Under the pieces are notes generated by a model. The model did not search any database. It had not been told where the DNA came from and was given only the letters and a program-made list of their open reading frames with translations. The translations under genes were made by a program, and so were the position numbers. DNA of 64,000 nt from Bacteroidota bacterium (GTDB taxonomy: Bacteria > Bacteroidota > Bacteroidia > AKYH767-A > OLB10): assembly GCA_024643795.1 (NCBI GenBank), contig JAHEMF010000007.1, positions 1-64,000 on the forward strand, written 5' to 3'. Below are positions 36,653 through 45,870 of the stretch, piece after piece (position 1 is the stretch's first letter; every line of letters starts with the position of its first letter).

Positions 36653-37306
36653 TCAATCTTTCCAAAGGTACGGAAATAATAGAATGGCCATGATAACCGT
36701 CATAGCAAACAAAGCTAAAAGGATCAATGCATAATTCAGATTAACGCTCCATGAGATCCCATCAATGGCATTTTTTGAAAACCTAATCACCGTCATTAGT
36801 GTAGGGATAATCACTGGAAAACCAAGGATGGCTACTAGCGAAGGATTGTTGCCTGCTTTTGAAGCGATAGCTGACATTAGTGTGAGAACTGATGACAGGC
36901 AGGCGCATCCCAATATTATTCCTAATAAGAACATTGGAATATCCTCTATTGAATGGCCCAGGAATAGTGAATAGAATAAAGTAGTGATGATCGCCAGCAT
37001 TACCAGGTATGCGGTGTTAAAGGATATTCGGGCCAAAATGAGTTGAACCGGACTTACTAATAGGTAGTGGAAGAGCTGGATGCCACGTGATTCATTTAAA
37101 AAGCTCCTTACAACGGCGTTAACCGCTGCAAAAAGAATAATGATCCATAACAAGGCATTCCAGGTTGGTATATCAATTATTTGTCTGAAGGAGAGATAGC
37201 AAATAAAAACCGAACTCATCACGTAAATGAGCAGACCGGCCAGCGTTGATTTACGACGGAATTCCAGTTTAAGATCTCGTGCTATTAATGATGAAATCGG
37301 GTTCAT
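36653..37306 (-). CDS. ccmB: CcmB-type heme exporter permease
   Basis: 217 residues, six membrane segments, with the CcmB N-terminus (ISSLIARDLKLEFRRKSTL) and the FLNESRGIQLFHYLLVSP loop. It is the permease partner of the ATPase CcmA in the cytochrome c maturation complex. No ccmA is present in the window, so the ATPase must be encoded elsewhere. First gene of the ten-gene leftward run; 75 bp separate it from the divergent bshB1, with no clear TAnnTTTG box for this gene. Confidence 0.92.
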   Translation of the reverse strand: MNPISSLIARDLKLEFRRKSTLAGLLIYVMSSVFICYLSFRQIIDIPTWNALLWIIILFAAVNAVVRSFLNESRGIQLFHYLLVSPVQLILARISFNTAYLVMLAIITTLFYSLFLGHSIEDIPMFLLGIILGCACLSSVLTLMSAIASKAGNNPSLVAILGFPVIIPTLMTVIRFSKNAIDGISWSVNLNYALILLALFAMTVIMAILLFPYLWKD

Positions 37307-37381
37307 TTCATGTATTTGAATGGCTAAATTAGTTTCTTTTGTGAATTAGCCGTTTTTTTGTGAATTCAAAAAGATCTGAAC

Positions 37382-38098
37382 ATGAAACTTGACATTCTTG
37401 CTTTTGCCGCTCATCCTGATGATGTAGAACTGTGTTGTGCAGGCACCTTGATTAAGCATTCTAATGCGGGGTATAAGGTCGGAATAATAGATCTTACGCA
37501 AGGCGAGTTAGGCACAAGAGGCACAGCAGAGATACGAGCATTAGAGTCATCCAAAGCTTCTAAGATCATGAATCTATCTGTACGTGAAAACCTGAATTTG
37601 GGTGATGGATTTTTTTCTTTAAGCAATGAGAATAAGATGAAGATTGTGGAAATGATAAGGAAGTATAAACCTGAAACAGTTATTGCAAATGCGATATATG
37701 ACAGGCATCCTGATCATGGCCGGGCATCTGAACTTGTTTCGGATGGTTGCTTTTTGGCAGGTTTGGTCAAGGTAGTAACCCGGCATAATGGTGAAGTTCA
37801 GGAAGCCTGGCGTCCTAAAGTGGTGTATCATTACATACAGGACAGATTCATACAACCTGATTTCATAGTTGATATTTCAACGGTTTATAGTGAAAGAGTT
37901 GAGGCAATAAAATCATATAGTTCTCAATTTTATGACCCGGAATCAAACGAACCGGAAACTGCCATCTCATCAAAGCAATTCTTTGATTCTCTTCAGGCAA
38001 GAGCTTTGGAGTTAGGTAGGATCATAGGGTGTGAATATGGTGAAGGGTTCACTGTGGAAAGGATCCCGGGAATTAATATGCTATCAGATATAAAATAA
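37382..38098 (+). CDS. bshB1: Bacillithiol biosynthesis deacetylase BshB1
   Basis: 238 residues of the LmbE/PIG-L zinc deacetylase family. The metal-binding AHPDDVELCCAGT opens the protein and the second site DRHPDHGRASELV is central. The BshB1 subgroup is supported by TQGELGTRGTAEIRALE, YSSQFYDP, and the C-terminal EYGEGF. It removes the acetyl group from GlcNAc-malate to give GlcN-malate in bacillithiol synthesis, implying this organism uses bacillithiol as a low-molecular-weight thiol. bshA and bshC are not in the window. Confidence 0.94.
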   Translation: MKLDILAFAAHPDDVELCCAGTLIKHSNAGYKVGIIDLTQGELGTRGTAEIRALESSKASKIMNLSVRENLNLGDGFFSLSNENKMKIVEMIRKYKPETVIANAIYDRHPDHGRASELVSDGCFLAGLVKVVTRHNGEVQEAWRPKVVYHYIQDRFIQPDFIVDISTVYSERVEAIKSYSSQFYDPESNEPETAISSKQFFDSLQARALELGRIIGCEYGEGFTVERIPGINMLSDIK

Positions 38099-38124
38099 AA
38101 AAGGCGGCAAGTGCCGCCTTTTTT
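38097..38124. terminator. Bidirectional terminator between bshB1 and a T9SS cargo gene
   Basis: AAGGCGGCA and TGCCGCCTT form a 9-bp stem with a 2-base spacer (in practice a slightly shorter stem and larger loop), flanked by A4 on the left and T4 on the right. Both convergent transcripts see a T-run. Confidence 0.88.
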
Positions 38125-38142
38125 ATTTGCAAAAGCAAAGAA

Positions 38143-40047
38143 TTATTTTTTGACAAACTTGTTTGAATAGACTTTGTTGCCAATAACTGTGTTTACTGTG
38201 TACATACCTGCAGCATAAGTGCTAAGGTTGATATCCAGATTATATACACCTGTATTTAAGGCCTTTTGTGCATAGCTGTCAACCAGCTGTCCCATGTAAT
38301 TGCGTACTTCAATTGTAAGCTCTACCGCTTCTGTGATATCATACTTCAAGCTTACAAATTCGCTGGCAGGGTTAGGATAAATAGAGATGGTTAATCCTTG
38401 AGTAAGCACTTCATTTACAGATTGAGGTCCAAGGATTGTAGTTACATCAATACAATCATAAACCATATCACTTTGTCCAATCGGGTGCTCACCATTTGGT
38501 GGTACTGAGTGGCCGGGTGATCCATCCTGTTGCCAGAACATACTTACACATCCATCAACATTTTTGGCTGTGGCGTTAAATACTGCTTCGTCAAAATCAC
38601 TGTCTGATACATTGATAGGAGTACTCCATGTTGCACCACCATCTGCAGAACCCTGCACCCAAACATTTCGGTAGCTGAATGCGTTCGGACTTGGGTTTCC
38701 GGAGTCTGTTAATTCCATCAGAGCACAATAAGTAACAAAGAGATTATTGTTTGCATCAACACCTGCAGCAGGCATAGAGCAAATCCCATCATTTCCATAT
38801 CTGCCACCAAGATCAGCAGCAAATGCAGAGGCAACTCCATCACCATCACGATCTGGTGCAGTGGCAATAACTACAGGAGGATTTGATCCCATACCTTCAT
38901 TCCAATACATCAAACCATCTGTTGACAAAAACAGTCCAAGAGGATCGTTAGGAACTTCATCAAGGATCAGCATAGCACCGGCAAATACGTGTGCCATACC
39001 GTTATTATCAAGTACAATGGCGTAAGACCCATCAGTAGTTAATAATGTATCAGCGATTCCGTCAAAGTCAATGTCAGTGATCATGGTTGCATCATCATAC
39101 TTGGTGAATGGGAAATCCATAATTACTGAACGGGTCCAGGTTGAACCATTGTCAGTTGACTTCCAAAGCGCCCAGTCGTCGGTGATATTACCGGAAGTAA
39201 AGACTACGGTGCTACCTGATGCATCTATTGCATAACCATCAGCGCGGAATCCATTATATTCCAGGTCATTTACTCCCGGAGGAATTGCTCTAACAATATC
39301 CCATGTTTGACCACCATCCTGCGAACGGCTGTAATTCAAACATCCATCCAGGCCATTTACCAATGCCCCTCCGTTACCTGTGGGGTAGGAGATATCTATC
39401 ATGTGCACTGAATTGCCGTTGGCACCACCTGCTGCGGTTCTAACCCAAAGGGTTGTTTCGCCATTAGGGAAAGTTGGAATCAAAGTTTGAGTCCAGTTAG
39501 CTCCACCTGCGGTTGCATTTAAGTTAATGGCAGTGGAAACTGTAACACTTTGGTGTGAAACTAATGCTTCACCACCATTGGCCAATTTCACTAGGCTTGG
39601 CCAGCCTCTGCGATCCGTTTCGATACGTGCAGTTGGGAATGAACCCCAGTTTGTACCATCAAAGTAATTGTAACCTGCACCTCTGTCAGGATATGAACCT
39701 CCAAGGTCTGTAGAGAATGTCCAGCATGCTCCAACAGTTCCATTGTTTTTGTAAATACGGTTTTGTACCGAACCATTACTTTGGAGGTCGTAGGTGCTAT
39801 TTCCAATTATCACCTGAGCTGCTGAACTCTTTGAAGTTTGAGATGGCTGAGATGAAACAATTGGATTGAACTTGTTTACGGGTGCTTCTGTTCCACCAAC
39901 AATAGTTTGAGCAGGAGACAATCCGTAATGAGAAGTTACATTTAACCTCTCTTTAACAATGCTGATCGGTTGAGACTGCCTGTTCTGTGCTACTAAGTAG
40001 CAAGTTCCGGCAGATACCATGATCATGGTAAGTAATAATTTTTTCAT
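38143..40047 (-). CDS. T9SS-exported Asp-box protein, paralogue A
   Basis: 634 residues: signal peptide (through CYLVAQ), a beta-rich body and a type A T9SS sorting domain at the C-terminus (ISIYPNPASEFVSLKYD, ending GNKVYSNKFVKK). Three sialidase-type Asp-boxes are visible (SQDGGQTW 242-249, STDNGSTW 297-304, SADGGATW 467-474), indicating a beta propeller. Two DxDxDG loops (DIDFDG 325-330, DRDGDG 399-404) look like Ca2+ sites. Catalytic activity cannot be assigned. It is a paralogue of the next gene upstream (40193-42013). A TATATTTG box lies at 40074-40081. Confidence 0.85.
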   Translation of the reverse strand: MKKLLLTMIMVSAGTCYLVAQNRQSQPISIVKERLNVTSHYGLSPAQTIVGGTEAPVNKFNPIVSSQPSQTSKSSAAQVIIGNSTYDLQSNGSVQNRIYKNNGTVGACWTFSTDLGGSYPDRGAGYNYFDGTNWGSFPTARIETDRRGWPSLVKLANGGEALVSHQSVTVSTAINLNATAGGANWTQTLIPTFPNGETTLWVRTAAGGANGNSVHMIDISYPTGNGGALVNGLDGCLNYSRSQDGGQTWDIVRAIPPGVNDLEYNGFRADGYAIDASGSTVVFTSGNITDDWALWKSTDNGSTWTRSVIMDFPFTKYDDATMITDIDFDGIADTLLTTDGSYAIVLDNNGMAHVFAGAMLILDEVPNDPLGLFLSTDGLMYWNEGMGSNPPVVIATAPDRDGDGVASAFAADLGGRYGNDGICSMPAAGVDANNNLFVTYCALMELTDSGNPSPNAFSYRNVWVQGSADGGATWSTPINVSDSDFDEAVFNATAKNVDGCVSMFWQQDGSPGHSVPPNGEHPIGQSDMVYDCIDVTTILGPQSVNEVLTQGLTISIYPNPASEFVSLKYDITEAVELTIEVRNYMGQLVDSYAQKALNTGVYNLDINLSTYAAGMYTVNTVIGNKVYSNKFVKK

Positions 40048-40073
40048 AGGGTTTAAATATTTAATTCTTTCAT

Positions 40074-40081
40074 CAAATATA
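40074..40081 (-). promoter_or_regulatory. TAnnTTTG -7 box of Asp-box paralogue A
   Basis: TATATTTG on the minus strand, 26 bases before the ATG at 40047. It lies between this gene and the terminator of paralogue B, so the two paralogues are probably transcribed separately. Confidence 0.35.
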
Positions 40082-40145
40082 ATTGAATTGATTTTAATTG
40101 GGCCTCATCTTGACATGAATGTGGGATATTTGACAGTCTTATAAC

Positions 40146-40173
40146 AAAAAACCCCGCATTAGCGGGGTTTTTT
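40146..40173. terminator. Symmetrical terminator after Asp-box paralogue B
   Basis: Twelve-base arms AAAAAACCCCGC and GCGGGGTTTTTT with an ATTA loop. It is downstream of the minus-strand gene ending at 40193 and upstream of the next minus-strand gene, which uncouples the two paralogues. Confidence 0.88.
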
Positions 40174-40192
40174 AGTTCTTAAAGGTGGTAAA

Positions 40193-42013
40193 TTACTTTA
40201 CCAGAACCTTTTCACCATAGATCTTGTCACCAACAATCGTATTTAAAGAATAAACACCTGCTGACAGGTTGTTTACAGAAATACGAATATTATTAACTCC
40301 GGCAACAGCACTTATTTGCTCTGAATAAACAACTTGTCCGAGAACGTTAACAAGTTGAACACTGAATGTAGCAGCATTTTCGAATGTGTAATCTACAAAC
40401 AGAACATCTTTAACTGGATTTGGATAAATAACAGTTTCAACGTTACCGAAAGCAGTTTCATTGATACCAACCGGGTTAGAAATGCCATTGAATATTACTT
40501 CATAAAGTCCTGCTGGATCGCCATCAGGACCTATTTGTGTTCCTGGCTCACCATCTTTGTGGTAAACAATTGGAATAACATCGGCACCAACTCTTTTACC
40601 CATAGCTGTGAATACTTGCTCGTCAAAATCACTTTCTTCAACTGTAGCAGGTGTTGACCAAGTTGTACCTCCATCAGAAGAATACATATAATATGCATTA
40701 CGATAAGATTGCGGATCAACTGGAGCACCATTTGTAGTATTTTCCTGTAATGAAGAATATACCAAGTGTACGTTGTTTTGTCCGTCAATACCTAAGCCAG
40801 GCATTCCAGTAAGTCCACATTGGTACAAGGCAATACTTGGCTCAACTGAGATCATACCGTCACCGTCTCTGTCGTTCATTTCAGCAACCATGTTATTCAA
40901 CAGAGTATTCGCACCCATAGACTCATTCCAGTAGAAAAGTCCATCAGTGCCTGGGAAGTAAGAATAGCTACCACCAGCAGCAGTATCATCATCAAGTACG
41001 AACATTGCACTAGTGGCAACGTGACAAACGTTGTTATTATCAATAACAACAGAAGGGTCCTGACCTGCTACTAAAACAGTGTCGATGATTCCATCGCCAT
41101 CAATGTCAGTTACAGATCCACTTGCAGTGTAATCATAAGGTGCTAATGGGAACTCACTTACTACCGTTGTGGTCCAGGTTGCACCATTGTCAGTTGATTT
41201 CCATAAAGTAAGATTCTCTGTCCAACCACCCATTACGATAGCGATTACATCGCCACGGGCATCTAGGTCATATGCATCTACCTGACCTTCAAAGTATGTA
41301 GCTGCTTCACCAGGAAGAACAACATCTTGATCAACCCAAGTAGCTCCACCATCTAACGAACGGGAGTAGGTCATATAGAAACTTCCACCATTTTCGTTAC
41401 CGATAACGTGCACGCTATTTCCATTTGCACCACCTGTAACCATGCGAGGCCAGGTCATGTTAGTAGTGTCAGGTGTTGATTCAGTCCATGTACCGGTACC
41501 TTTAGAAGATCTTGAAATGAAGTTAGTAGGATTAGTACCATGGTTAACAACATACTCACCACTTTGAGATGTTCCGCTTATATTAGGCCATCCTGTACGT
41601 AAAGTAGCAGACTCAATACGATCTGTTGGAGATGGTCCCCATGTAGTACCATTGAAGTAGTTGTAACCAGTTCCACGGTCAGAGTAGCTAGGGCCCTGGA
41701 TTCCGCGAGTCCATACAACACTTATAGTTCCATCATCCCATCTGTGTACACGGTTACCTGCTGTACCATAGTTAGTTTGCAGGTCATATTCTGTAGTTCC
41801 AATAACTACCTCAGCACCAGAAGTTTTTGATGTAGCTGATGTAGTTACGTTTGCTGATTTCAATGGAGTAATGTCATCGACAGGCTTTACTCTATCTAAT
41901 CTAATGTTTTTGATTGCTGCCGGGAGCTTGTCCTGAGCCTTACGACCCGCATCCTGCCCGAAGGAAGAAAGACAAACAGCCAAAGCAACACCGCTTAGTA
42001 ATAGTTTTTTCAT
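40193..42013 (-). CDS. T9SS-exported Asp-box protein, paralogue B
   Basis: 606 residues from the ATG at 42013 (MKKLLLSG); the frame is open 13 codons further but the signal peptide starts here and ends at SSFGQ. Layout matches paralogue A: Asp-boxes at 219-226 (SLDGGATW), 273-280 (STDNGATW) and 445-452 (SSDGGTTW), DxDxDG loops at 303-308 and 381-386, and a type A T9SS sorting domain (VIYPNPVKDVLFVDY, ending GDKIYGEKVLVK). Shared blocks include DRGTGYNYFNGT and GGANGNSVH. Function is unknown; secretion to the cell surface or medium is inferred from the sorting domain. Confidence 0.86.
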   Translation of the reverse strand: MKKLLLSGVALAVCLSSFGQDAGRKAQDKLPAAIKNIRLDRVKPVDDITPLKSANVTTSATSKTSGAEVVIGTTEYDLQTNYGTAGNRVHRWDDGTISVVWTRGIQGPSYSDRGTGYNYFNGTTWGPSPTDRIESATLRTGWPNISGTSQSGEYVVNHGTNPTNFISRSSKGTGTWTESTPDTTNMTWPRMVTGGANGNSVHVIGNENGGSFYMTYSRSLDGGATWVDQDVVLPGEAATYFEGQVDAYDLDARGDVIAIVMGGWTENLTLWKSTDNGATWTTTVVSEFPLAPYDYTASGSVTDIDGDGIIDTVLVAGQDPSVVIDNNNVCHVATSAMFVLDDDTAAGGSYSYFPGTDGLFYWNESMGANTLLNNMVAEMNDRDGDGMISVEPSIALYQCGLTGMPGLGIDGQNNVHLVYSSLQENTTNGAPVDPQSYRNAYYMYSSDGGTTWSTPATVEESDFDEQVFTAMGKRVGADVIPIVYHKDGEPGTQIGPDGDPAGLYEVIFNGISNPVGINETAFGNVETVIYPNPVKDVLFVDYTFENAATFSVQLVNVLGQVVYSEQISAVAGVNNIRISVNNLSAGVYSLNTIVGDKIYGEKVLVK

Positions 42014-42353
42014 GTTGATTTGATTTTTGGTTAAAAATTGATTGGTTATCAAATAATTATAATTGCATTGCTACTAAAACTGCAAGCAACAGTCAATGCT
42101 TCAAAAGTAAATAAAATCACCAAAAGATGTAGGAATTGTTAACTTTTTGTCATTAAAAAAAGTAACCTCAATATTAAAATAAGATCTATAATAGACTATA
42201 TATGAGTTAGTTAAAATAGGGGTGTGAATTTGATTGATGAACAATTGAAAAACGGGTTGGTGAAAAACTTTTCATATTCGGTGTTGGATGCAAAAATTCC
42301 CACATTTCATAATGAGTTGATTATTAATGATATATAAAACAGTCTGTTTTTGA
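42014..42353. other. Gene-free stretch between the glycosyltransferase gene and Asp-box paralogue B
   Basis: 340 AT-rich bases with no supportable open frame, tRNA or clear terminator. The only promoter-like element is TACTTTTG at 42102-42109 on the minus strand, 88 bases before the paralogue B start, without a well-spaced -33 TTG. The rest, including the part following the glycosyltransferase stop, shows nothing I can interpret. Confidence 0.6.
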
Positions 42354-43547
42354 TCAACTCTTTCTATTATTCAGCAGATATTGCGAGTAAAGTGAGTGGA
42401 ATGATGATCCAATAACTTCATTACTGAATGTGTTAATAGCATATTTACGAATGAAACCCTGATGGAATTGATCAGAGTGGTTTAGCATGGATTCAATTGC
42501 TTTGACCAATTGGTGAATATCACCTCTTTTTATTAAGATTCCCATTTCACTGGTTACAAACTCTCCGATACCACCTACATCAGTAGATATTACAGGCACT
42601 CCACAGCTCATAGATTCAATAATGGTGCATGGAAGGTTTTCATAATTGCTGAACATGATCAGAGCTCTTGAGTTCTGTATATGCGCTGGTATCTTATCTG
42701 CAGACACCTCGCCATAAAATTCAACTATGCCGTTTTTAATATTCAGTTTTTTAAAATGATCCATCACCAGTTTCTTATCCGGACCGTCTCCAATAATATC
42801 CAGCTTAAAATCATTTCGCTTCTCTGATAAGATCTTAACGGCATCGAGTATTCCTCTTATATTTTTAGCTGGTTCATCGAAACAAGAGATGTGAATTAAG
42901 TTTGAAATAGTATTTGAGTTACCTGGGGCTGGTTGAAACAACGATGTGTCTGTTACGTTTGGAATTACTGAGTATTTCCCTTTCAAGCCACATTGTTTCA
43001 TGGCATTTGCGAGATCGTTGGTTACAGTGGTGATATGAGATGATTGTGATGCTGCGTACTTCGTAAACAACCTTCTTAGTATTCCTTTATAAGAACCATT
43101 TGCAATATTTTGAGATTGGTATCTGGACCAGTGTTCTGTTATGATATAAGGTATATGATACCTGAGCTTCATCCACATGGCAGGAATGGCAGTTCGTGTG
43201 AGAACATGTACATGGCACAAATCAGGAAGTCCATTTTCGTTTTTTTCCTGCTTTAAAAGTTTGTATGCTGCAATGAGGTATCGAAGTAAATTCACCAATG
43301 GTCCGAGCAGGAGGAGCTTGCTGGACTTGTAGTATGCAATTTTCTCCTGAATGTTTCCATGCCGGTGATGGGTGATATCAATGGGTTTGTTAAGTTTTGT
43401 TGATGGGCATATATACAAAACCGTAACATTGTCAAAAAGGCTTACTGCTTCGGCATGTCTTCTGATAAAAAGCCCAAGCATGGCATCATTTCTGTTTGGA
43501 TACCACCTGGGGATGAACCAAACTCTAAATCGGTTTTTAGTCGACAT
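42354..43547 (-). CDS. GT4-family glycosyltransferase
   Basis: 397 residues with a GT-B fold. The N-terminal domain opens VWFIPRWYPNRNDAMLGLFIRRHAEAV (shown in part: FIPRWYPN then FIRRHAEAV), typical for GT4 enzymes acting on surface polysaccharide; the C-terminal domain has the nucleotide-sugar motif CTIIESMSCGVPVISTDVGG with its E-x7-E-like acidic pair. Donor and acceptor are unknown. Its start overlaps the end of the copper ATPase gene by 11 bp, so translation is probably coupled, although no functional link is obvious. Confidence 0.88.
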   Translation of the reverse strand: MSTKNRFRVWFIPRWYPNRNDAMLGLFIRRHAEAVSLFDNVTVLYICPSTKLNKPIDITHHRHGNIQEKIAYYKSSKLLLLGPLVNLLRYLIAAYKLLKQEKNENGLPDLCHVHVLTRTAIPAMWMKLRYHIPYIITEHWSRYQSQNIANGSYKGILRRLFTKYAASQSSHITTVTNDLANAMKQCGLKGKYSVIPNVTDTSLFQPAPGNSNTISNLIHISCFDEPAKNIRGILDAVKILSEKRNDFKLDIIGDGPDKKLVMDHFKKLNIKNGIVEFYGEVSADKIPAHIQNSRALIMFSNYENLPCTIIESMSCGVPVISTDVGGIGEFVTSEMGILIKRGDIHQLVKAIESMLNHSDQFHQGFIRKYAINTFSNEVIGSSFHSLYSQYLLNNRKS

Positions 43548-45690
43548 TAAAATTTCGATAGTTTAACCGTATGGAATTACCAATTACAATAACATCAGAA
43601 AAGGCCATAGATAGTGCCGCTACCATAGGACTGAGAAAACCTGCTGCAGCAACAGGGATAGCAATTATATTATAAAAGAAAGCCCAGAAGAAATTTTGTC
43701 TGATTGTTTGAAGGGTATACTTACCGATCTTTAAAGCTCTGATAACTTCAGTAAGATCTTGAGTGTTCAGCAATATCACAGAAGCTGAGTTGATAGCAAC
43801 TTTACTAGCATTTGAGAATGAAATTCCTATGTCAGCTCCGGCGAGTGATGGGGCGTCGTTAACACCATCGCCAACCATTAATAGTCGGCCTTCCTTTTTA
43901 AAACTTTGAATCAATTCTGCTTTCTGATGTGGCAGCTTTGATGCATACACTTTATTAATACCTGTTGCTTGCTGGACAATACTGCAGTTTTTTGCGGTGT
44001 CGCCGCTTAGCAGAATGGTATCAATGCCCATAGAATGTAGCTTGTCTATTAATTTTTTAGCACCCTCTCTAACTGAGTCCCTTATCTCTAACGTAGCTAT
44101 AAGTTCATTATTTCTTGTGAGGTAAACCTGACTGTTTGCTGGAAATCCAGGGTTGTTATGAAATACATATGAACCAATTTTAAATTCAACACCATCTTCA
44201 TCAACTGCTTTCAAACCTAAGCCTTTTACTTCATCAACATTGGAAAAAGAAATGAACCGGGTTGCCTTACCAGCGAAATGCTCAACCACAGATTTTGCTA
44301 TAGGATGAGAACTATGTTGTTCCAGACTTACGAGCAGATTGATCACTTGCTGAAGTTCGGATCCGAACAATTCAATATTTCCAACTTCAAACTTTCCGGT
44401 TGTCAAGGTTCCGGTTTTGTCGAATACAGCTGTTTTGATACCGCTGAACATTTCCAGTGTGTCTCCACCTTTTATCAAAATACCCTGCCGGGCAGCTTTA
44501 CCAAGTCCCACGGCAACAGCAGTAGGCGCTGCGAGACCCATGGCACATGGGCAGCTTATTACCAGTACTGCAATTGATCTCATCAATGATCCTATAAGAT
44601 TAACATCGGCAATAAAATAGTTTATTGCAAAGGCTATTATCGATACAGAAATAACCACTGGAACAAACCATGCACTTATTTTATCTCCAAGTTTTTGGAT
44701 AGGTGGTTTATTAGAACTTGCCGACTTAACAAGTTCAATGATATTTGACAATGCAGTTTGTTTACCTGTTTTTTCGGCAACCATCTTAATAGCGCCATCT
44801 TGTATAATTGTTCCAGCAAATACATGGCTGTTGTTTTGAATGGCAACCGGGAGGTTCTCTCCGGTCATCATAGATTCATCCACTGAAGCATTACCCCAAT
44901 AAACTTTTCCATCTGCAGGAATTTGTTCGCCGGTTCTTACTAGTAGAGCATCGCCTTTTTTGATCTCTTTAACAGGGATCTGTTCCTGTATTTCTTTTTG
45001 ATCAGCACCAATTCTTATTATCACTGCCTGGCTGGGTTGCATTGCTGCCAAGGTGCGTATTGAGTTGGTGGTTTGTTTTACTGATCTTTTTTCAATGTAG
45101 TTTCCTAATAAAACAAGTGTTATGATTGTAGAGCTGGTTTCAAAAAACATATAATTGCTCACGATGCTGCTTCCATAATGTGTGATCCACCCCATACAAC
45201 TGTATAAAAAAGCAGCCGCTGTTCCTACAGTTATCAAAACATCCATATTTGGCACACCTGTTTTCAAGGATGCCAATCCGCTTCTTCCAAAATGCATCAT
45301 GCCGATAATGAATACCGGGAGCGCAAGGCAAAATTGAAACCAGGGGTTATGGAGCCATGCAGCATGAAAAAACATATGCCCCAATAGAGGTAGTGTAAGC
45401 AGGGCTGAAATAAGCAGTTTATGCTCCAGTGTAGGAAAGCGACTATCACCGTGAGAGTGACCAAGTGCTGAATGATCACTTTCGGTCACCAGATGATATC
45501 CAAGTTTTTTAATACCTTCTGCAAGTTGGTTGGTGTCGATTGTGACGCCGCTATCATAACGTACCTCTCCCGTTGAATAGTCGACGGATACATTGCTGAG
45601 TCCTTGCTTTTCAAGGTACCGGGTCACCCCCAGTGCACAATTTGAACAGGTCATCCCCTCTATGTGTAGATCTTCCTTTTCGGGTGTCAT
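43537..45690 (-). CDS. copA: Copper-transporting P1B-type ATPase (CopA-like)
   Basis: 717 residues. One N-terminal heavy-metal-associated domain with GMTCSNC (Cys15, Cys18), eight membrane segments, the CPC metal motif (ISCPCAMGLAAPTA) of Cu+-ATPases, phosphorylation motif DKTGTLTTG, TGE-type loop MMTGENLPV and hinge GDGVNDAPSLAGADIG. A histidine-containing stretch (SDHSALGHSHGDS) links the first domain to TM1. It exports monovalent copper from the cytoplasm. The gene has a TAACTTTG box just 5 bases before its ATG. Metal specificity (Cu+ versus Ag+) is not separable by sequence. Confidence 0.93.
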   Translation of the reverse strand: MTPEKEDLHIEGMTCSNCALGVTRYLEKQGLSNVSVDYSTGEVRYDSGVTIDTNQLAEGIKKLGYHLVTESDHSALGHSHGDSRFPTLEHKLLISALLTLPLLGHMFFHAAWLHNPWFQFCLALPVFIIGMMHFGRSGLASLKTGVPNMDVLITVGTAAAFLYSCMGWITHYGSSIVSNYMFFETSSTIITLVLLGNYIEKRSVKQTTNSIRTLAAMQPSQAVIIRIGADQKEIQEQIPVKEIKKGDALLVRTGEQIPADGKVYWGNASVDESMMTGENLPVAIQNNSHVFAGTIIQDGAIKMVAEKTGKQTALSNIIELVKSASSNKPPIQKLGDKISAWFVPVVISVSIIAFAINYFIADVNLIGSLMRSIAVLVISCPCAMGLAAPTAVAVGLGKAARQGILIKGGDTLEMFSGIKTAVFDKTGTLTTGKFEVGNIELFGSELQQVINLLVSLEQHSSHPIAKSVVEHFAGKATRFISFSNVDEVKGLGLKAVDEDGVEFKIGSYVFHNNPGFPANSQVYLTRNNELIATLEIRDSVREGAKKLIDKLHSMGIDTILLSGDTAKNCSIVQQATGINKVYASKLPHQKAELIQSFKKEGRLLMVGDGVNDAPSLAGADIGISFSNASKVAINSASVILLNTQDLTEVIRALKIGKYTLQTIRQNFFWAFFYNIIAIPVAAAGFLSPMVAALSMAFSDVIVIGNSIRLNYRNFNVD

Positions 45691-45695
45691 AAATA

Positions 45696-45703
45696 CAAAG
45701 TTA
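45696..45703 (-). promoter_or_regulatory. TAnnTTTG -7 box, 5 bases before the copper ATPase ATG
   Basis: TAACTTTG on the minus strand ends 5 bases before the ATG at 45690, consistent with a leaderless or nearly leaderless transcript. No well-spaced -33 TTG. Confidence 0.42.
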
Positions 45704-45744
45704 CCTCCTATTAAGTTAATACCTAAAAAGTGGATAAACTAATA

Positions 45745-45775
45745 TTTGAATCAAACGTGGAATTTGGTACTTTTG
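45745..45775 (+). promoter_or_regulatory. Full Bacteroidota promoter of tRNA-His
   Basis: TTTG at 45745-45748 and TACTTTTG at 45768-45775 with exactly 19 bases between: the complete -33/-7 consensus of the primary sigma factor in this phylum. Transcription should begin about 10-13 bases before the mature tRNA. Confidence 0.82.
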
Positions 45776-45792
45776 CACTCCTTATCTAAATG

Positions 45793-45869
45793 GTGGATGT
45801 AGCTCAGTTGGTTAGAGCACCAGATTGTGGTTCTGGGGGTCGCGGGTTCGAATCCCGTCTTTCACCCCA
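45793..45869 (+). tRNA. tRNA-His (GTG anticodon)
   Basis: Cloverleaf drawn by hand. The D arm starts at 45802, the anticodon stem is CCAGA/TCTGG with loop TTGTGGT (anticodon GTG), the variable loop has 5 bases, and the T arm is GCGGG/CCCGT around TTCGAAT. CCA is encoded (45867-45869). The base at 45792 is G and position 73 is C, which supplies the G-1:C73 pair that identifies tRNA-His. Acceptor pair 6-67 appears to be a T-T mismatch. A strong promoter precedes it and a terminator follows directly. Confidence 0.95.
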
Positions 45870-45870
45870 A

